This document shows, one piece after another, positions 1 through 7,991 of a DNA stretch of 64,000 nt. A program made the translations under genes and the position numbers. Numbering within the stretch: position 1 is the first letter of the stretch; every line of letters begins with the position of its first letter. Origin of the DNA: an uncultured Pelagibacteraceae bacterium (GTDB lineage: Bacteria > Pseudomonadota > Alphaproteobacteria > Pelagibacterales > Pelagibacteraceae); contig CACPJP010000003.1 in NCBI GenBank assembly GCA_902634325.1, forward strand, positions 28,790 through 92,789, given 5' to 3'. The notes beneath the pieces are model-generated. The model searched no databases, was not told the DNA's origin, and saw nothing but the letters and a program-made list of their open reading frames with translations.

Positions 1-362
1 TGAAATCCATCTACATCTTTACCAGGCAGTATGGTTTCAATAACTTTTCTTTTGTCTATATGCTTTGGCAAAGGTAGTTGAACTAAAATACCTGAAATTT
101 TTTTATCTTCATTCAGTTCATTAATTTTATTTAAAACAACCTTTTCTTCTACGTCCGCAGGATATCTAATGACCTCAGAATTCATTCCAACTTCTTTGGC
201 AAATTTTTCTTTATTTTTTACATAAATTTTACTTGCGGGATCTTCTCCAACTAAAATAACGGTTAATCCCGGAACAGCATTATGAGTAGACTTAAGTTCT
301 GCTACTCTCTTTTTTAATTCTTGTCTCAGTTCTGCAGCTGTTTTTTTTCCATCAATAATCAT
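1..362 (-). CDS. folD: FolD, methylene-THF dehydrogenase/cyclohydrolase (N-terminal part)
   Basis: This is the N-terminal 120 residues of the bifunctional cytosolic enzyme that interconverts 5,10-methylene- and 10-formyl-tetrahydrofolate using NADP. The ORF track misses it because it runs off the window edge. I translated it from an ATG at 362 (MIIDGKKTAAELRQ). The Y-x3-K active-site motif is seen in SKIYVKNK, followed by GILVQLPLP and PGKDVDGF, all standard FolD blocks. The Rossmann NADP-binding half lies outside the window. It starts 2 bp after the yggT stop and is probably cotranscribed with it. Confidence 0.93.
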   Translation of the reverse strand, partial: MIIDGKKTAAELRQELKKRVAELKSTHNAVPGLTVILVGEDPASKIYVKNKEKFAKEVGMNSEVIRYPADVEEKVVLNKINELNEDKKISGILVQLPLPKHIDKRKVIETILPGKDVDGF

Positions 363-364
363 AT

Positions 365-655
365 TCAGAACATCGCAGGTGCAAGAAATTCAAAAATTAA
401 ATTTCTTACAAACATTAAAAGTAAAATAAGAACTACCGGAGAAATATCTATGCTGCCCAGATTAGGTAAAAAATTTCTTATGGGTCTTAAAAGTGGATCA
501 GTCATTTTATAACTTATATCCAGCAAAGAATAAACTAAACGATTTGAAGTATTTAAAACATTAAAAGCTATCAACCAACTAAGTAAAGCATTAATAATTA
601 AAACCCAAATATAAATAGTCACAACACTATCAATTAAAATTAAAATAGATTTCAT
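365..655 (-). CDS. YggT family membrane protein
   Basis: A 96-aa inner-membrane protein with two long hydrophobic stretches (residues 1-30 and 65-95) around a polar centre. The central TDPLLRPIRNFLPNLGSIDISPVV matches the YggT/Ycf19 signature (NP-LRPIR..-P..G-iDlSP). The family is linked to osmotic stress tolerance and membrane or division organisation, but its biochemical role is not settled. The start ATG overlaps the stop of the upstream mechanosensitive channel gene by one base (TAATG), which suggests translational coupling. Confidence 0.88.
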   Translation of the reverse strand: MKSILILIDSVVTIYIWVLIINALLSWLIAFNVLNTSNRLVYSLLDISYKMTDPLLRPIRNFLPNLGSIDISPVVLILLLMFVRNLIFEFLAPAMF

Positions 656-1740
656 TATTTTTTCTCCACGTAAATTGATTGACTTGGAAATGCAAAAGAA
701 GCGTTATTTTTTTCTACAATTTGTTTAATTTCTATTGCTAACCTCTCTTTAACTGCAAGCCATTCATCCCAATCATCTGTAACTGTAAAACATCTTATAT
801 ACATATCTATAGAACTATCTGAAAACTTATCAATCCTAACAGCGTGACCCAGACTAGTTTTAAAATCCTTATGAGTGGTAACATATTTTTCTATTTCGTC
901 TCTAATTTTTTTAAGTTGCTCAATGGTTGTATTGTATTGCAAAGTAATAACCCAACTAATTATCCAGTTGGTTGTTTGGCTTATATTAATTACAGCATTT
1001 TCTGCAAATTGAAAGTTTGGGATTATAGCTATTGATTTATCAAATTTTCTAACAACCGTTGATCTAAATCCTATACCTTCAACAATGCCTTCGATGATAT
1101 TCTCAACAATAATCCAATCTCCAACTTTAAATCTTTTTTCTACTAATACCAAAATTCCTGATATTAAATTTTTAAATAAATCTTGGGCTCCTAATGCTAC
1201 TGCAACACCAAACAAACCTAATCCAGCGATTATTGGTCCTATCTTGATCCCCCAAAGTTCCAGAACTGCTGCTGCACCAAGAATTAAAATTAGAATTTTA
1301 ATTGCTTTGATAATCCAATTCAACAAATCTTTTGATAAAAGATCTCCTATTGATTTTATTAGAACGGAAAGAGGTCCAATTATTTGATGTATTGACCAGA
1401 AAATTAAAATTGTAATTAAAGTTCTGTTGGCATTATCAATAAAATTTTCAGTACTATCTCCAAGAGATACATAGCTAGTAGCTATAAAAAAACCTATAAC
1501 AATTGGAAAAAATTTTGTTGGGCCCTTTAATGACTCAACTAAAGAATTATCAAAACGATTTGTGGTTTTGGAAACATACTTTTCAAGACGTTTTATAATA
1601 AATTTTGCAAATAGGCCTCTTAGCAAAAGAAAAGCAAAAAATATTAGAAGAGCAATGATAATCTCAGAAATATTAATTCCTGATATTCCATTTTTCCAAA
1701 CCTCAACAAACAAACTTATAAATTGTTCTATTTTATCCAT
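655..1740 (-). CDS. MscS-family mechanosensitive ion channel
   Basis: A 361-aa small-conductance mechanosensitive channel homolog that would release solutes from the cytoplasm on hypo-osmotic shock. There are several N-terminal membrane segments. The pore-lining helix is seen as PIIAGLGLFGVAVALGAQDLFKNLISG, the Gly/Ala-rich MscS TM3. It is followed by the beta domain (KRFKVGDWIIVENIIEGIVEGIGFRSTVVRKFDKS) and an alpha/beta C-terminal domain. The length is slightly above the E. coli MscS core. It overlaps hemD upstream by 8 bp and abuts yggT downstream, giving a yggT-mscS envelope pair within the hemCD operon. Confidence 0.92.
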   Translation of the reverse strand: MDKIEQFISLFVEVWKNGISGINISEIIIALLIFFAFLLLRGLFAKFIIKRLEKYVSKTTNRFDNSLVESLKGPTKFFPIVIGFFIATSYVSLGDSTENFIDNANRTLITILIFWSIHQIIGPLSVLIKSIGDLLSKDLLNWIIKAIKILILILGAAAVLELWGIKIGPIIAGLGLFGVAVALGAQDLFKNLISGILVLVEKRFKVGDWIIVENIIEGIVEGIGFRSTVVRKFDKSIAIIPNFQFAENAVINISQTTNWIISWVITLQYNTTIEQLKKIRDEIEKYVTTHKDFKTSLGHAVRIDKFSDSSIDMYIRCFTVTDDWDEWLAVKERLAIEIKQIVEKNNASFAFPSQSIYVEKK

Positions 1741-2437
1741 TTTTAATTTGATCTATTTTTATCAATTCCTCGCCAGGATTAAAAATTTCAGTTTTCTTCC
1801 AACCTTTTAATTTTAAAAACTCTTCAATTTTTTTACTTATACACATAACTATGCAGTGTGTCATCAATTCAGCAAGAGAGTATTTTCTAACTATCTCATC
1901 AAAACTTTCGGCGCTTCTTTTAGAGTAAATAAGCGCAATATTTGCTGGATATTTTTTTATTAAGTCCATATTTTCTTTGTTGAGGTCTGTAATCTTGGTA
2001 GAAGTGTAGTTTATAATTTTACTTATTTTAAAACCCTCTTCTGTAAGCTCCTTGTCTAATTCGTAGGAAATAATATCTCCACATAAATAAGCTAAATTTT
2101 TAATATTTTTTTCTGAATTTATAATTATATTTTTAAGAGCATTCACTGTACCAGACGCGGCAACAGTATTGTTAAAACCTTTGAGCCTTAAGGATCTTTC
2201 TGTAAGATTCCCAACACAAAAACATTTTATGTTTTTGTCATCATTTTTTAATTTTAAAAACCTGACTGCATTTGCACTGGTAAATATTAATCCGTTATAA
2301 TCTTTTGTATTTATTGGTTCCATGTTTGCAGAAGCAATACTTAAAGTTGGTATATGAATTACTTTGTGTCCTGATGAAAAAAAATTCATCATAAGATCCT
2401 CGGAATCTATTAATGGCCTAGTAAAAATTATATTCAT
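1733..2437 (-). CDS. hemD: HemD, uroporphyrinogen-III synthase
   Basis: A 234-aa cytosolic enzyme that cyclises hydroxymethylbilane to uroporphyrinogen III. Sequence identity in this family is weak. Recognition rests on the N-terminal FTRP motif, the GLIFTSANAVRFL block (the conserved T-S-x-N-A/G-V motif), and the position directly downstream of hemC with a 4-bp ATGA-type overlap. The second domain contains IALIYSKRSAESF, equivalent to the family's FTSpSA-type segment. Its end overlaps the start of mscS by 8 bp. Confidence 0.88.
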   Translation of the reverse strand: MNIIFTRPLIDSEDLMMNFFSSGHKVIHIPTLSIASANMEPINTKDYNGLIFTSANAVRFLKLKNDDKNIKCFCVGNLTERSLRLKGFNNTVAASGTVNALKNIIINSEKNIKNLAYLCGDIISYELDKELTEEGFKISKIINYTSTKITDLNKENMDLIKKYPANIALIYSKRSAESFDEIVRKYSLAELMTHCIVMCISKKIEEFLKLKGWKKTEIFNPGEELIKIDQIKNG

Positions 2438-3354
2438 CTTTTTTTAGTAAAACTATTTCCAGACTTTTTTAAAATTTCTTCACCCGCTAATTTTCCAAGT
2501 AACTGTGATTGATTTGATTTACCTAATTTCATAACATTAAAAACTTTCTGCCCATCATCAGAGAAGAGCTGTGCATTAAGTTCTATGCTATCTTTTTTTA
2601 AAATTGCAGAGCAGCCTACTGCAGTATCACAATCTCCGCCCAAAGTTTTTAAAAAACTCCTTTCAGCCAAAGCACATATTTCTGTTTCATTGTGGTTAAT
2701 TTTTTTTAAAATTTTCTTAGTATATTGATCATCCTCTCTGCACTGAACAGCAATTACTCCTTGCCCAGCTGTCGGGATAAAGTCTTTTATTGAAAATGTT
2801 TCTTTTACATATTTTTCTAGATTCAACATTTTTAAACCCGCCAAAGCCAATATCGCGCCATCAAATTCTCCTGCTTCAACTTTTTTTATTCTTGTATCTA
2901 CATTGCCTCTAATATTCTCAACTTTAATATTTTTGTTAAACAACTTTAATTGAAGCTCTCTCCTTCTTGAACTTGAACCAATTTTCCCATTATCTAATTT
3001 TGATAATTTTTCAAATTTTTTGGAAACAAAAGACTCTCTTGGATCATTCCTTTCTATATAAGCCTGAATGATGAGCCCTTTTGTTTCGATAGAGTCCATA
3101 TCTTTTAAAGAATGAACAGCAATATCAATTTCTCTTTTGATCAACTTATCTTCAATTTCTTTACAAAATAAATTTTTTCCTCCAATTTCAGATATTTTTT
3201 TATTCTGAAATAAATCTCCTGAAGTTTTAATAGTTTCTATTGTTATTTTTTTACCTGCTGCTAGGTCAATATTCGATATTAAATCTTTAACTTTGTTGGC
3301 ATAAGCCAGTGAAAGTTTGCTACCTCTTGAGCCTATAGTTATTTTATTATTCAT
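2434..3354 (-). CDS. hemC: HemC, hydroxymethylbilane synthase (porphobilinogen deaminase)
   Basis: A 306-aa cytosolic enzyme that polymerises four porphobilinogens to hydroxymethylbilane. Family blocks: TIGSRGSKLSLAYA at the N-terminus, AVHSLKDMD, SSSRRRELQL, ENIRGNVDTRIKK, and the cofactor-attachment region FLKTLGGDCDTAVG, where the Cys would carry the dipyrromethane cofactor. It is the first gene of the leftward hemC-hemD-mscS-yggT-folD run and diverges from tsaD across a 38-bp gap, so the two promoters are practically interleaved. Confidence 0.95.
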   Translation of the reverse strand: MNNKITIGSRGSKLSLAYANKVKDLISNIDLAAGKKITIETIKTSGDLFQNKKISEIGGKNLFCKEIEDKLIKREIDIAVHSLKDMDSIETKGLIIQAYIERNDPRESFVSKKFEKLSKLDNGKIGSSSRRRELQLKLFNKNIKVENIRGNVDTRIKKVEAGEFDGAILALAGLKMLNLEKYVKETFSIKDFIPTAGQGVIAVQCREDDQYTKKILKKINHNETEICALAERSFLKTLGGDCDTAVGCSAILKKDSIELNAQLFSDDGQKVFNVMKLGKSNQSQLLGKLAGEEILKKSGNSFTKKR

Positions 3355-3376
3355 TTATCTATAAAGATATATATTT

Positions 3377-3382
3377 TATAAT
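3377..3382 (+). promoter_or_regulatory. -10 element candidate for tsaD
   Basis: A perfect TATAAT in the 38-bp hemC/tsaD gap ends 10 bp before the tsaD ATG. No good -35 is visible. If it is functional, the mRNA would start only about 3 nt before the start codon. AT-richness makes chance matches likely. Confidence 0.4.
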
Positions 3383-3392
3383 ATCTAATTTA

Positions 3393-4469
3393 ATGAAAAA
3401 AAAACTTACTTTTTTAGGAATTGAAACTAGCTGTGACGAAACAGCTGCATCAGTAGTACAGGAAAATGGAGATAGTGTTGCAAAAGTTTTGTCTAATGTA
3501 GTTTCCAGTCAAATCAAAGAGCATGAAAAATTTGGGGGTGTGGTCCCGGAAATTGCAGCCAGAGCACATGTTGAAAATATTGATTTTATTATTCAACAAG
3601 CCTTGGATAAGAGCAAAAAAAAGATTGAAGATATAGATGGCATAGCCGCAACAGCAGGACCAGGATTAATTGTGTGTTTAAATGTTGGCTATAATATTGG
3701 AAAAAGTTTGGCAGCTTTTAGTGAAAAACCTTTTTTATCAATAAATCATCTTGAGGGACATGCGTTAAGCCCTGGTATAGAAAACAAAATGTCTTTTCCA
3801 TATTTATTGTTATTAGTTTCTGGCGGACATTCTCAATATTTAATAGTCAAAGACGTAAATAATTATAAACAAATAGGAACAACGATTGATGATGCTGTTG
3901 GGGAAGCTTTTGACAAAACTGCAAAAGTTTTAGGTTTAGGTTATCCAGGAGGACCACAAATTGAAAAATTTGCAAAATTAGGGGATAAAGATACTTATAA
4001 CTTGCCTGAACCAATTATAAATAGAGCGGGATGTAATCTTTCTCTTGCTGGACTCAAAACTGCTGTTCTTAGAAAATCTAAAGAACTTACTTCAGACAAT
4101 GAAAGATATAATTTGGCCGCTTCTTTTCAGGAAACAATAAACAAAATTCTATCAAAAAAAACTAAGGTGGCTATGGAAAAATTTAGAATGGAAATATCAG
4201 ACGGTTCTTTAAGACCATTTGTTGTTGCAGGAGGGGTTGCTGCAAATGAAACTATAAGAAAAAATTTAAGAGAATTATCCAAAAAAATGGATTTCAATCC
4301 TATTTTCCCTTCAAAAGAATTTTGTGGCGACAATGCTGCTATGATTGCTTGGGCAGGCATTCAAAGATATAACAAAAAACTTTTTAGTGTTAAAAACGAA
4401 AACGTTCGATCTAGGTGGCCGCTAGATGATAATGCTCCTTTTTTAAAAGGACCAGGTTTAAAATTATAA
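3393..4469 (+). CDS. tsaD: TsaD, tRNA N6-threonylcarbamoyladenosine transferase
   Basis: A 358-aa cytosolic enzyme of the Kae1/Qri7/Gcp family that transfers the threonylcarbamoyl group onto A37 of ANN-decoding tRNAs, working with TsaB, TsaC and TsaE. Visible motifs: LGIETSCDETAASV, HLEGHAL (the two metal-binding His near residue 120), LLVSGGHSQY, GEAFDKTAKVLGLGYPGGP, VAGGVAAN and CGDNAAMIAW. Length is typical. It diverges from hemC, and the EVE-domain gene follows with no gap. Gene order hemC / tsaD with an EVE gene behind is common in alphaproteobacteria. Confidence 0.96.
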   Translation: MKKKLTFLGIETSCDETAASVVQENGDSVAKVLSNVVSSQIKEHEKFGGVVPEIAARAHVENIDFIIQQALDKSKKKIEDIDGIAATAGPGLIVCLNVGYNIGKSLAAFSEKPFLSINHLEGHALSPGIENKMSFPYLLLLVSGGHSQYLIVKDVNNYKQIGTTIDDAVGEAFDKTAKVLGLGYPGGPQIEKFAKLGDKDTYNLPEPIINRAGCNLSLAGLKTAVLRKSKELTSDNERYNLAASFQETINKILSKKTKVAMEKFRMEISDGSLRPFVVAGGVAANETIRKNLRELSKKMDFNPIFPSKEFCGDNAAMIAWAGIQRYNKKLFSVKNENVRSRWPLDDNAPFLKGPGLKL

Positions 4470-4889
4470 ATGAAATATTGGTTACTTAAAACCGAACCGG
4501 ATGAATGGTCTTGGAAAGATCAGGTTAAGAAAAGCGAAAGGGGAGTTGTTTGGGATGGTGTAAGAAATTTTCAAGCAAGAAATAATCTGAAGGGAATGGA
4601 TATTAATGATCTGTGTTTTTTTTATCATACAGGAAAAGAAAAAAAAATTGTTGGGGTTGTTAAAGTCATTAAAAAATATTTCGATGACAAAAGTGATAAA
4701 ACAGGAAACTTTGGGTCCATAATGGTTCGATCTTACAAAAAATTTGAGCTACCAGTTACGTTGAAAGATATTAAAAAGCATAGGTTTTTAATGCATCTAT
4801 CCCTTGTTAAACAATCAAGATTATCTGTTATGAACATCGATTCAAAAAGCTGGAAAATTATATGTAAGATGGGTAAAATAAATCTCTGA
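4470..4889 (+). CDS. EVE domain-containing protein
   Basis: A 139-aa single-domain protein of the EVE (PUA-like, thymocyte nuclear protein 1) family. [15 protein letters not shown] at the N-terminus, [31 protein letters not shown] and the C-terminal [11 protein letters not shown] are family signatures. EVE domains bind modified bases in DNA or RNA, and the aromatic cage residues are preserved here as far as can be seen. The ATG follows the tsaD stop codon directly, so the gene is almost certainly translated from the tsaD mRNA. The ligand is unknown. Confidence 0.9.
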   Translation: MKYWLLKTEPDEWSWKDQVKKSERGVVWDGVRNFQARNNLKGMDINDLCFFYHTGKEKKIVGVVKVIKKYFDDKSDKTGNFGSIMVRSYKKFELPVTLKDIKKHRFLMHLSLVKQSRLSVMNIDSKSWKIICKMGKINL

Positions 4890-4908
4890 ATTTACAATTG
4901 GATTAGTC

Positions 4909-6975
4909 ATGGCTAAAAGAAAGAAAAAGAAAAGAAAAAAGAAGACAAAAAAGAGAAATAAGAAAAAAAGAAGAAAATCACGAAAAAAAATTAAAGTAGT
5001 AAAAAAGAAGAAATCATCTAAAGAAACTGTAGACTCTGATGGTAACTCTGTCTTTAAAGTTTCGGAAGCTTGGGCAAAACAAGCCTACGTAAATAAAGCT
5101 CAATACGAAAAAAAATATAAATTATCTCTTAGAGATAATGAGGGTTTTTGGAAAAGAGAGGGAAAAAGAATAACTTGGATAAAACCTTACACAAAAGTAA
5201 AAGACGTTAAGTACAGCAAGCAGGAAGTAAACATAAAATGGTATTATGATGGAACTTTAAATGCTTCTGCAAACTGTATAGACAGGCATTTAGAAAAAAA
5301 AGGTAACAAAACTGCAATTATTTGGGTAGGAGATGATCCAAGTGACTCCAAAAAAATAACATATAAAGAACTTCACAAAAATGTTTGTAAAGCAGCTAAT
5401 GGTTTAAGAAGTATTGGTATTCAAAAGGGCGACAGAGTAACTATTTATTTAACAATGATTCCAGAGTTAGCATATATAATGTTAGCTTGTGCTAGAATTG
5501 GAGCAGTACATTCCATAATATTTGGGGGTTTTTCTCCTGACTCAATTGCAACAAGAATAAATGACTGTGAATCAGATTATGTTGTTACAGCTGATGAAGG
5601 AGTTCGTGGCGGTAAAATAATACCTCTTAAAAAAATCGCTGATGAGGCCATGATGCAGTGTCCTAATGTAAAGAAATGTATTGTTGTTAAAAGAACTGGA
5701 AATCAGGTAGATTGGAACAGTGAACGAGATGTGTCTTACGAAGAAATAACATCAAAAATTTCTGATAAGTGTCCTCCTGAGGAAATGAATGCGGAAGATC
5801 CCCTTTTCATTCTTTATACATCTGGTTCAACTGGAAAACCTAAAGGAGTTTTACATACAACTGGTGGCTACATGGTTTATGCATCAATGACTCACCAATA
5901 TATTTTTGATTACAAAAATAGGGACGTTTATTGGTGTACTGCTGATATTGGGTGGGTTACGGGTCATAGCTACATAATTTATGGTCCCTTATCAAATGGA
6001 GCTACAACAATAATGTTCGAAGGCGTACCAAATTACCCGGATAGTTCCAGATGGTGGCAGATAGTCGATAAGTATAAAGTTAATATTTTTTATACAGCTC
6101 CTACAGCAATAAGGGCATTAATGCGAGAAGGTGATGCTCCTGTTAAAAAAACTAGCCGTAAATCACTCAAACTTTTAGGCACAGTAGGCGAACCAATAAA
6201 TCCTGAAGCTTGGATGTGGTACTACAAAACCGTAGGGGAAAAGAAATGTCCCATAGTAGATACTTGGTGGCAAACAGAAACGGGCGGTATTTTAATTTCA
6301 CCACAACCTGGAGCTATAAATTTAAAACCTGGCTCTGCCACAAAGCCATTTTATGGAATCAGACCTGTAATCGTTGATGAGTCTGGAAGAATATTAAAAG
6401 GTGCCTGCAAAGGAAGATTATGCATGGCGCAATCTTGGCCTGGCCAAATGAGAACCGTTTATGGAGATCATCAAAGATTTATAGATACTTATTTTTCACA
6501 ATTTGATGGAAAATATTTTACAGGAGACGGATGTAAACGAGACAAAGATGGATACTACTGGATTACCGGTAGAGTAGACGATGTTATTATTGTATCAGGA
6601 CACAATTTAGGAACAGCAGAAATTGAAAGTGCTTTTGTAGCTCATACAAAAGTTGCGGAAGCTGCTGTAGTTGGTTTTCCTCATGAGATCAAAGGTAATG
6701 GACTCTACTGCTATGTCACCTTGAATGCTGGAGAAAATCCTAGCGGAGATTTAGAAAGAGAACTTAAACTTTGGGTCAGAAAACAAATCGGTCCAATAGC
6801 AACACCAGACCATGTACAATTTTCATCTGGTTTACCAAAAACTAGATCTGGAAAAATTATGAGGCGTATTTTAAGAAAAATTGCTGCTAATGAACATCAC
6901 AATTTAGGTGATACCACAACCTTAGCAGATCCTTCCGTTGTGGATTCATTGGTAGAAAACAGAAAAATTAAATAG
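4909..6975 (+). CDS. acs: Acetyl-CoA synthetase with poly-lysine N-terminal extension
   Basis: A 688-aa AMP-forming acetate-CoA ligase that converts acetate, ATP and CoA to acetyl-CoA, AMP and PPi. The adenylation motif [11 protein letters not shown] lies near residue 303, with [31 protein letters not shown], and the catalytic/acetylatable Lys motif TRSGKIMRR near residue 647. Typical Acs begins at about [11 protein letters not shown]. Here about 48 residues precede it, of which roughly the first 40 are almost all Lys/Arg. No in-frame ATG exists downstream until about residue 180, so the extension belongs to the ORF. The neighbouring SSS symporters fit an acetate or short-acid uptake role. 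Confidence 0.95.
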   Translation: MAKRKKKKRKKKTKKRNKKKRRKSRKKIKVVKKKKSSKETVDSDGNSVFKVSEAWAKQAYVNKAQYEKKYKLSLRDNEGFWKREGKRITWIKPYTKVKDVKYSKQEVNIKWYYDGTLNASANCIDRHLEKKGNKTAIIWVGDDPSDSKKITYKELHKNVCKAANGLRSIGIQKGDRVTIYLTMIPELAYIMLACARIGAVHSIIFGGFSPDSIATRINDCESDYVVTADEGVRGGKIIPLKKIADEAMMQCPNVKKCIVVKRTGNQVDWNSERDVSYEEITSKISDKCPPEEMNAEDPLFILYTSGSTGKPKGVLHTTGGYMVYASMTHQYIFDYKNRDVYWCTADIGWVTGHSYIIYGPLSNGATTIMFEGVPNYPDSSRWWQIVDKYKVNIFYTAPTAIRALMREGDAPVKKTSRKSLKLLGTVGEPINPEAWMWYYKTVGEKKCPIVDTWWQTETGGILISPQPGAINLKPGSATKPFYGIRPVIVDESGRILKGACKGRLCMAQSWPGQMRTVYGDHQRFIDTYFSQFDGKYFTGDGCKRDKDGYYWITGRVDDVIIVSGHNLGTAEIESAFVAHTKVAEAAVVGFPHEIKGNGLYCYVTLNAGENPSGDLERELKLWVRKQIGPIATPDHVQFSSGLPKTRSGKIMRRILRKIAANEHHNLGDTTTLADPSVVDSLVENRKIK

Positions 6976-6977
6976 TT

Positions 6978-7589
6978 TTATTTCAAGTTAAATCTACTTG
7001 TTAATCTTTTAAAATCATCTTGTACATTATTCCATTTTAACAACATTGAATTAAGTACAATTTTTTTATCTAATTTTTTTAATTCATCTGCAATAGGTGA
7101 CCAATGATAAAGCTCATTACTACTGTACTCAAAGGGTTTTAAACTACAATGGTTCATCCAATTTATTTGTTGGTACCTTGAATTAAACTCTTTTGTTGCC
7201 CTTTCGTATGCTTCTGAATGCATCCCATTGGCTTTTTCTGTATTTAAAATTTCAAAAAAAACTTTGTTTGCTTCTTCTGTTTTGGAAAAATTTCTTTCTT
7301 TATATAAAAAAGAAAAACAAAAAAATGTACAATCAACTAAAGAAGCCGAATATACATACCATTTAGCGATATTGATTGAATTTAAAAAATCTTTATCTTC
7401 AAACATCAATACATGCTTTGCTCCCATTCTTGTTTTTAAATATCCATACAAGGTCATTTGACTGACAAGGGAAGATTGTTCTTGAATAAAATTTTTGACC
7501 TGTCCCAAGGACTTTATTTGACGATATTTTGCAAACATCCTTTTTAGAGGAAACAGGTATTTTTGTATATCTTTAAGATTCAATTTCAC
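6978..7589 (-). CDS. Conserved hypothetical protein, 203 aa
   Basis: I do not recognise a named family. It is a soluble, aromatic-rich protein without a signal peptide or membrane segment. It contains several Trp/Tyr-rich stretches (WYVYSASLVDCTFFCFSF, QQINWMNHCSLKPFEY, ELYHWSPIADELKKL) and a basic N-terminus. It converges on acs with a 2-bp gap and sits back to back with the DUF4212/SSS symporter operon. Location suggests, but does not prove, a link to acetate or organic-acid use. The ORF is long for this AT-rich sequence and its coding character is good, so it is likely real. Confidence 0.7.
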   Translation of the reverse strand: MKLNLKDIQKYLFPLKRMFAKYRQIKSLGQVKNFIQEQSSLVSQMTLYGYLKTRMGAKHVLMFEDKDFLNSINIAKWYVYSASLVDCTFFCFSFLYKERNFSKTEEANKVFFEILNTEKANGMHSEAYERATKEFNSRYQQINWMNHCSLKPFEYSSNELYHWSPIADELKKLDKKIVLNSMLLKWNNVQDDFKRLTSRFNLK

Positions 7590-7730
7590 GTTGTATTGCT
7601 AAAACTATCAAACTATTTTCCTTATTAAAAGGGTATCATATTAGGCCTTTATTGGGTTTTTTAACTTTTAATTGATGCTGTATTGGATATGCTCCCGCCA
7701 TTAACTCTTAATAAACAAGGGAGGAAAGAC

Positions 7731-7991
7731 ATGTCAAACAAAGAAGCGCATTGGACGAAGACTAGAAACCATATGTGGGTTACATTGGCGATCTGGTTCT
7801 TCTTCTCAATAGTAATATTTATGTTCGGTGAGTCGGTTAATCAAGCATCGTTTCTTGGTTATCCATTAGCTTATTATATGTCAGCGCAGGGATCACTTCT
7901 TGCGTTCGTAATTTTAATCTTTTGGTTTGCTAATAAACAGGAGAAAATCGACGACGATCACGGATATGGTGGCGAAAGGGAGGATGACTAA
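7731..7991 (+). CDS. DUF4212 small subunit of sodium/solute symporter
   Basis: An 86-aa membrane protein with two transmembrane helices (MWVTLAIWFFFSIVIFMF and YYMSAQGSLLAFVILIFWFA) and an acidic C-terminus. It is the small partner found directly upstream of VC_2705-type SSS transporters. The ORF track starts at 7683, but an excellent ribosome-binding site (GGGAGGAAAG) lies just before the ATG at 7731, so I place the start there. The stop overlaps the start of the large subunit (TAATG), showing tight coupling. Codon use looks more GC-rich than its neighbours, as expected for a highly expressed gene. Confidence 0.88.
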   Translation: MSNKEAHWTKTRNHMWVTLAIWFFFSIVIFMFGESVNQASFLGYPLAYYMSAQGSLLAFVILIFWFANKQEKIDDDHGYGGEREDD

